Assembly (NCBI GenBank): GCA_004356305.1
Contig: SMXJ01000006.1
Location: 1 to 9,078, forward strand
Direction: 5' to 3'
DNA length: 9,078 nt
DNA from: Bacteroidota bacterium
GTDB lineage: Bacteria; Bacteroidota; Bacteroidia; Flavobacteriales; Flavobacteriaceae
The notes under the pieces are model-generated. The model ran no database searches, was not told the DNA's origin, and saw nothing but the letters and a program-made list of their open reading frames with translations. This document shows, in pieces, positions 6,162 through 9,078 of the stretch. Each line of letters opens with the position of its first letter. The first letter of the stretch is position 1. The translations under genes were made by a program, and so were the position numbers.

Positions 6162-7436
6162 ATGAGAACCCTTTACAATATTCTCACGCATGTTGCCTAT
6201 GTACATTTACAGCTGGTTAAAGGCTTTAGTAAAAAGTTGAAACTGTTTGTGGACGGTAGAAAAGAATCGTTTGCCATTCTATCATCAGCCATAAAACCTA
6301 CAGATGAAACCATCTGGTTTCATTGTGCATCTTTGGGAGAATTTGAACAGGGAATGCCAATCATCCTGGCCATAAAAGACACCTATCCAAATCATAAGAT
6401 CGTCCTTACTTTTTTTTCGCCTTCGGGTTATGAAATTAAAAAGAAAACACCGCTTGCCGATGTGGTGGCCTACTTGCCTTTTGATACAAAAAGGAATGCA
6501 AGAAAGTTTATTAGCCTGGTTCATCCATCTTTGGCAATTTTTGTGAAATATGAAGTTTGGCCTAATTATTTGTTCGAATTGCAAGAACGAAAAATACCCG
6601 CATTGTTAGTTTCAGGATTGTTCAGAAAAAAACAAATCTACTTTAAAGCACACGGAGGTTTCATGCGCAGGGCATTGAGAACCATAGATCACTTTTTTGT
6701 TCAGAGCGCTTCATCGGAAGCTTTACTGAAGAGTTTAAAGCTCGATAACGTCACCATAAGTGGAGACACGCGATTTGACCGGGTTTCTCATCAAATAGAA
6801 ATAGATAATTCCCTTGATTTTATGGATGATTTTAAAGGGGATTCATTATGTGTGGTTTGCGGGAGTACCTGGCCGGAAGATGAGGAAGTAATGCTGGAAT
6901 TTATAAATTCTTCCGAATCAACTCTGAAATTCGTCTTTGCACCCCACAAAATAGACGCATCTAAAATTCAAGATTTCAGAGACAAATTAGCAAAGAAGTC
7001 GGTACTATTTTCTGAAAGAGAAAATGAAGATCTTTCGGCATTTTCGGTTCTTATTATTGACACTATTGGGTATCTCACCAAAATATACAGTTATGCAGAT
7101 GTCGCCTATGTTGGAGGCGCTGCAGGTACAACCGGGTTACATAATATCCTGGAGCCGGCAACATTTGGAATTCCTATAGTGATCGGTGATAATTTTGACA
7201 AATTCCCTGAGGCCAAAAAATTAGAACAGCTGGCGGGGCTGTATTCGGTATCAGACGCGCAGGACTGCAGTTCTGTAATGGGGAAATTGATCTCCGACAA
7301 TAACTTCCGATCTACAACAGGAATGATCGCCGGGCATTTTGTGAATAGTAATACGGGAGCAACACGCATTATTATGGAGTATATCGAACAACTACACCGT
7401 CACCGCCTCGTTCAAATACCTTCGGAAAGGCAATAA
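6162..7436 (+). CDS. waaA: 3-deoxy-D-manno-octulosonic acid (Kdo) transferase
   Basis: WaaA (KdtA) transfers Kdo from CMP-Kdo to the lipid A precursor on the cytoplasmic face of the inner membrane, the first step of LPS core assembly. It is a GT-B fold glycosyltransferase of family GT30. Conserved elements are HCASLGE at 54-60, with Glu60 as the expected catalytic base; KYEVWPN at 129-135; GDTRFDR at 201-207; GSTWPEDEE from 234; PHK at 261-263 (PRH in many relatives); and GLHNILEPA at 325-333 in the CMP-binding C-terminal domain. I chose the ATG at 6162 (424 residues, the usual size); the frame's earlier TTG at 6135 would add nine unconserved residues. The start is 148 bases from the divergent aminotransferase. 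The last 15 codons overlap the convergent DUF2461 gene, so the tail RHRLVQIPSERQ is probably unconserved. A TATTTTAG (6150-6157) resembles a -7 box but is too near the ATG to be convincing. Confidence 0.95.
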   Translation: MRTLYNILTHVAYVHLQLVKGFSKKLKLFVDGRKESFAILSSAIKPTDETIWFHCASLGEFEQGMPIILAIKDTYPNHKIVLTFFSPSGYEIKKKTPLADVVAYLPFDTKRNARKFISLVHPSLAIFVKYEVWPNYLFELQERKIPALLVSGLFRKKQIYFKAHGGFMRRALRTIDHFFVQSASSEALLKSLKLDNVTISGDTRFDRVSHQIEIDNSLDFMDDFKGDSLCVVCGSTWPEDEEVMLEFINSSESTLKFVFAPHKIDASKIQDFRDKLAKKSVLFSERENEDLSAFSVLIIDTIGYLTKIYSYADVAYVGGAAGTTGLHNILEPATFGIPIVIGDNFDKFPEAKKLEQLAGLYSVSDAQDCSSVMGKLISDNNFRSTTGMIAGHFVNSNTGATRIIMEYIEQLHRHRLVQIPSERQ

Positions 7437-8045
7437 CTCTTTGTAGATCCCGATCACTTTTTTATCAAAATTCTTAAGTAAGACTTCTTGCTGTGTAAAG
7501 GTCCATCCTGCAGCAAATGATTTCATTTTGAGCAAATCGATGTATGGATGGTCATTGGAATATCCTTTGGGTGAGTTTTTTAATGATTCGGCGTTAAGCA
7601 TACCTCCAAAGGTGCTTTTGAAACTTTTTTTATTCACAATAGCCAGCAGCTCTTCCCCGTTATAATCGATGGCATCACGAATACTACTGAGTAATTTAGA
7701 CGAAGGATGCCAATAGCCTCCCCCCATAAAACATTCATTCACACCCAGTTCAATATAAAAATCCCCTTGTTTATTTACCTGATCCAAACCACCTGCAAAA
7801 TGATCTTTATAGACGGGCCGATTCGGGTGGAACATCAAGTTATTGTTAATACGATTGATTGCTTTCTTACCGGGAGTATCAAAGTAATCATCATCTATTT
7901 TCACCAATTCATTATTTATTGTATCCAACCATTCGATAAAAAAATTCCGCACCTGATGATATTCTTTGCGATTGGCATCCATCCATTCTTTATGGTTGTT
8001 TTGCTGAAGTCTTTTTAGAAAATCGAATAGCCGCGGAAAACCCAT
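7392..8045 (-). CDS. DUF2461 family protein
   Basis: This 217-residue cytosolic protein has no signal peptide or membrane helix. It matches the DUF2461/TIGR02453 family, whose biochemical role is not established. Seen in sequence are an N-terminal LFDFLKRLQQNNHKEWMDANR segment (family pattern NN-x-x-x-W, here N16, N17 and W21), the central RIN...MFHPNRPVYKDHFAG block (65-85), which replaces the more common RI-RD-RFS-K-PYK pattern, a glycine-rich GGGYWHP turn at 108-114, and LLKMKSFAAGW near the C-terminus. The start ATG lies one base beyond the stop codon of the upstream S24 repressor gene, so translation is probably coupled and the pair forms one transcript. Its 3' end overlaps the waaA coding region by 45 bases. 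Family membership is confident; function is unknown. Confidence 0.9.
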   Translation of the reverse strand: MGFPRLFDFLKRLQQNNHKEWMDANRKEYHQVRNFFIEWLDTINNELVKIDDDYFDTPGKKAINRINNNLMFHPNRPVYKDHFAGGLDQVNKQGDFYIELGVNECFMGGGYWHPSSKLLSSIRDAIDYNGEELLAIVNKKSFKSTFGGMLNAESLKNSPKGYSNDHPYIDLLKMKSFAAGWTFTQQEVLLKNFDKKVIGIYKELLPFRRYLNEAVTV

Positions 8046-8046
8046 A

Positions 8047-8817
8047 TTACGCCTGCATGTTATTTATCTGGCCTTTTAGCTCTTCCATGGATTGTTGTAA
8101 TTGCCTCAGCAAACTGCTATTTGAAGGTTCATTGATTCCAAAAGTAAGCTTACTATTGACCATCCATAATTCCTGGATGTCTCTTACATCGACATCGATG
8201 GGCAGATACTCTTCATTTAGGGAGATAAGGCGAACCTTGTCCGGAGATCCGACTAGTTTTTGAAGTTTTTTTACTAAAACGGAATCTTTCAGCACCACAA
8301 TATATATTCTACTATCGCTGGCCTCAGAAATACTGGGCACTGCTCTTCCCAGTACCCAATCATTGGGTTTAATATTGGGCAGCATACTATCTCCCTCCAC
8401 TTGAAAACCCCGGTAGGTGGCATTTCGATATTCGGGCAAAGGAATATCGAATGCAGGTAACGATTGATACCAATCTACATCCTGTATGTTGTGGGGATAT
8501 CCGGCAGCCGCTCTTTGATTCACCAAAACAATACTATCCTCACCGTCCTTATCAACGGTTACGACTTTTGGTCCTACATCCCCTCCGTTTATATCGATAT
8601 ACTGAACAAAGCTTTTCCCGAATAACCAAAGAGGGTTAATGTTGAATTGTTGTAATAATTCCATGACTATCTTGCCCGAGATCTTGGTTTTCCCACGTTC
8701 AATATCCGCAGTACTCGTGCCTATTCCCAGGATCGAGGCAAAGGACTGCTGGGTATGTTTCTGCTCTTCACGAACTTTTTTGAATCGGCGGGCTCCTATA
8801 GAAAGTTCTTTGTCCAT
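8047..8817 (-). CDS. XRE-HTH / S24 (LexA/CI-like) repressor
   Basis: This 256-residue regulator has a lambda-CI-type architecture. An XRE helix-turn-helix is at about residues 6-62 (recognition region near QQSFASILGIGTSTADIERGK). A linker follows, then a peptidase S24 domain. The potential self-cleavage bond is Ala105-Gly106 in QRAAAGYP. The catalytic dyad is Ser144 (EGDSMLP) and Lys183 (VLVKKL, equivalent to LexA Lys156). All parts needed for RecA-stimulated or spontaneous autocleavage are therefore present, although cleavage is an inference. The C-terminal 24 residues (LLRQLQQSMEELKGQINNM) look like a short coiled coil beyond the usual domain end. I chose the ATG at 8817; an in-frame TTG at 8823 overlaps the -7 box. 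The gene is followed after one base by DUF2461. Upstream are two inverted repeats suitable for autorepression and a divergent lipoprotein gene it might also control. No phage genes are near, so it looks like a resident chromosomal regulator. Confidence 0.92.
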   Translation of the reverse strand: MDKELSIGARRFKKVREEQKHTQQSFASILGIGTSTADIERGKTKISGKIVMELLQQFNINPLWLFGKSFVQYIDINGGDVGPKVVTVDKDGEDSIVLVNQRAAAGYPHNIQDVDWYQSLPAFDIPLPEYRNATYRGFQVEGDSMLPNIKPNDWVLGRAVPSISEASDSRIYIVVLKDSVLVKKLQKLVGSPDKVRLISLNEEYLPIDVDVRDIQELWMVNSKLTFGINEPSNSSLLRQLQQSMEELKGQINNMQA

Positions 8818-8820
8818 CTT

Positions 8821-8828
8821 CAAATATA
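8821..8828 (-). promoter_or_regulatory. -7 box of the S24 repressor gene
   Basis: TATATTTG on the - strand is an exact TAnnTTTG match but ends only three bases before the ATG at 8817. Transcription would begin at or within one or two bases of the start codon, giving a leaderless mRNA. No TTG is present at the usual -33 spacing; inverted repeats occupy that position instead. Confidence 0.45.
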
Positions 8829-8837
8829 CAAGTTTTA

Positions 8838-8850
8838 TGGATAAATTCCA
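8838..8850. promoter_or_regulatory. Operator-like inverted repeat 1
   Basis: TGGAT-AAA-TTCCA has arms TGGA/TCCA (8838-8841 and 8847-8850), centred near 8844 over the expected -33 region of the S24 repressor promoter. It shares the TTCCA half-site with the second repeat 21 bp away. It is short and AT-rich, so this is suggestive only. Confidence 0.35.
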
Positions 8851-8859
8851 TTTTTAATA

Positions 8860-8870
8860 GGAATATTTCC
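8860..8870. promoter_or_regulatory. Operator-like inverted repeat 2
   Basis: GGAA-TAT-TTCC is centred at 8865, two helical turns from the centre of the first repeat. The common GGA/TTCC halves and the spacing suggest a pair of dimer sites for the adjacent repressor. Confidence 0.35.
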
Positions 8871-8920
8871 AATAATTGCAATTAGTCCTTTGATTACTAC
8901 AGAACTAATAAAAAATTAAT

Positions 8921-8928
8921 TAATTTTG
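8921..8928 (+). promoter_or_regulatory. -7 box of the lipoprotein gene
   Basis: TAATTTTG is an exact TAnnTTTG match. It predicts a start near 8934 and a leader of about 25 bases before the ATG at 8960. The nearest upstream TTTG (8889-8892) is 28 bases away, longer than the usual spacing, so the -33 element is uncertain. Confidence 0.5.
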
Positions 8929-8959
8929 GCAATTGTTATTAATCACTAATCTTATCACT

Positions 8960-9078
8960 ATGAAGAAAATTTTATTATCGTTTGCAGCATTATGTTTAGT
9001 TGCATCCGTTTACTCTTGTCGAGAAACTGAAAAAAAAGCTGATGATGCAGCAGAAGATGCTGTAGAAGAAGTTATGGA
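8960..9078 (+). CDS. Small acidic lipoprotein (3' end outside window)
   Basis: The first 39 codons of a gene that runs off the right edge. Residues 1-19 form a type II signal peptide (MKK followed by a hydrophobic core) ending in VYSC, with Cys20 as the lipid-modified residue. The mature part begins RETEKKADDAAEDAVEEV, a strongly charged, alanine/acid-rich stretch likely to be helical. Acidic residues soon after the cysteine resemble surface-export signals described for flavobacterial lipoproteins, so an outer-membrane, possibly cell-surface, location is plausible. I do not recognise a family from this fragment. It is divergent from the S24 repressor and has its own -7 box; the operator-like repeats between them could act on both genes. 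Confidence 0.75.
   Translation, partial: MKKILLSFAALCLVASVYSCRETEKKADDAAEDAVEEVM

Noticed and set aside
7419..7430. CCTT-CGGA-AAGG hairpin at the waaA/DUF2461 junction.
   Set aside because: Only four base pairs with no T run following; not enough for a terminator.
8047..8817. The S24 repressor as evidence of a prophage.
   Set aside because: The neighbouring genes are housekeeping envelope genes, a DUF2461 gene and a lipoprotein gene, with no integrase, attachment repeats or phage structural genes in view.

Overview
The window looks like an ordinary chromosomal segment of a flavobacterium (Bacteroidota, probably a marine Flavobacteriaceae). The base composition is AT-rich, there are almost no Shine-Dalgarno sequences, and several genes have TAnnTTTG-type -7 boxes. 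It contains a C-terminal piece of the TPR/transmembrane/AraC regulator type common in this group, and every protein reads like the flavobacterial version of its family. I see no rRNA, tRNA, CRISPR array, insertion sequence, integrase or phage structural gene. No gene-free stretch exceeds 150 bases.

Left part (1-2463, + strand): the 3' part of a fructosamine kinase family gene, cut by the window edge; then fabD (malonyl-CoA:ACP transacylase); then a short AraC-family DNA-binding protein with one putative membrane segment but no sensor domain. A strong bidirectional hairpin terminator closes this block and separates it from the convergent genes to the right.

Middle part (2485-6013, - strand): a likely operon read right to left. 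It consists of a DegT/DnrJ/EryC1/StrS sugar-nucleotide aminotransferase, galE (UDP-glucose 4-epimerase) and an exported metal-dependent amidohydrolase. The first two supply nucleotide sugars for surface glycans. Divergent from them is waaA (Kdo transferase, lipid A-core assembly), so the shared region 6014-6161 sits between two envelope-carbohydrate transcription units. A perfect 14-bp palindrome lies just before the aminotransferase start.

Right part (7392-9078): waaA overlaps the 3' end of a convergent DUF2461 gene by 45 bp. The DUF2461 gene is separated by one base from an upstream XRE-HTH/S24 (LexA/CI-like) self-cleaving repressor, so the two form a tight unit. The repressor's upstream region has a perfect -7 box only three bases from its ATG and two operator-like inverted repeats 21 bp apart. 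It is shared with a divergent gene for a small acidic lipoprotein that runs off the window.

I do not see a clear new multi-gene system. The most promising leads are the S24 repressor/DUF2461 pair with its putative operators, the sensor-less AraC regulator with a perfect inverted repeat at its start codon, and the palindrome at the start of the sugar-nucleotide operon.
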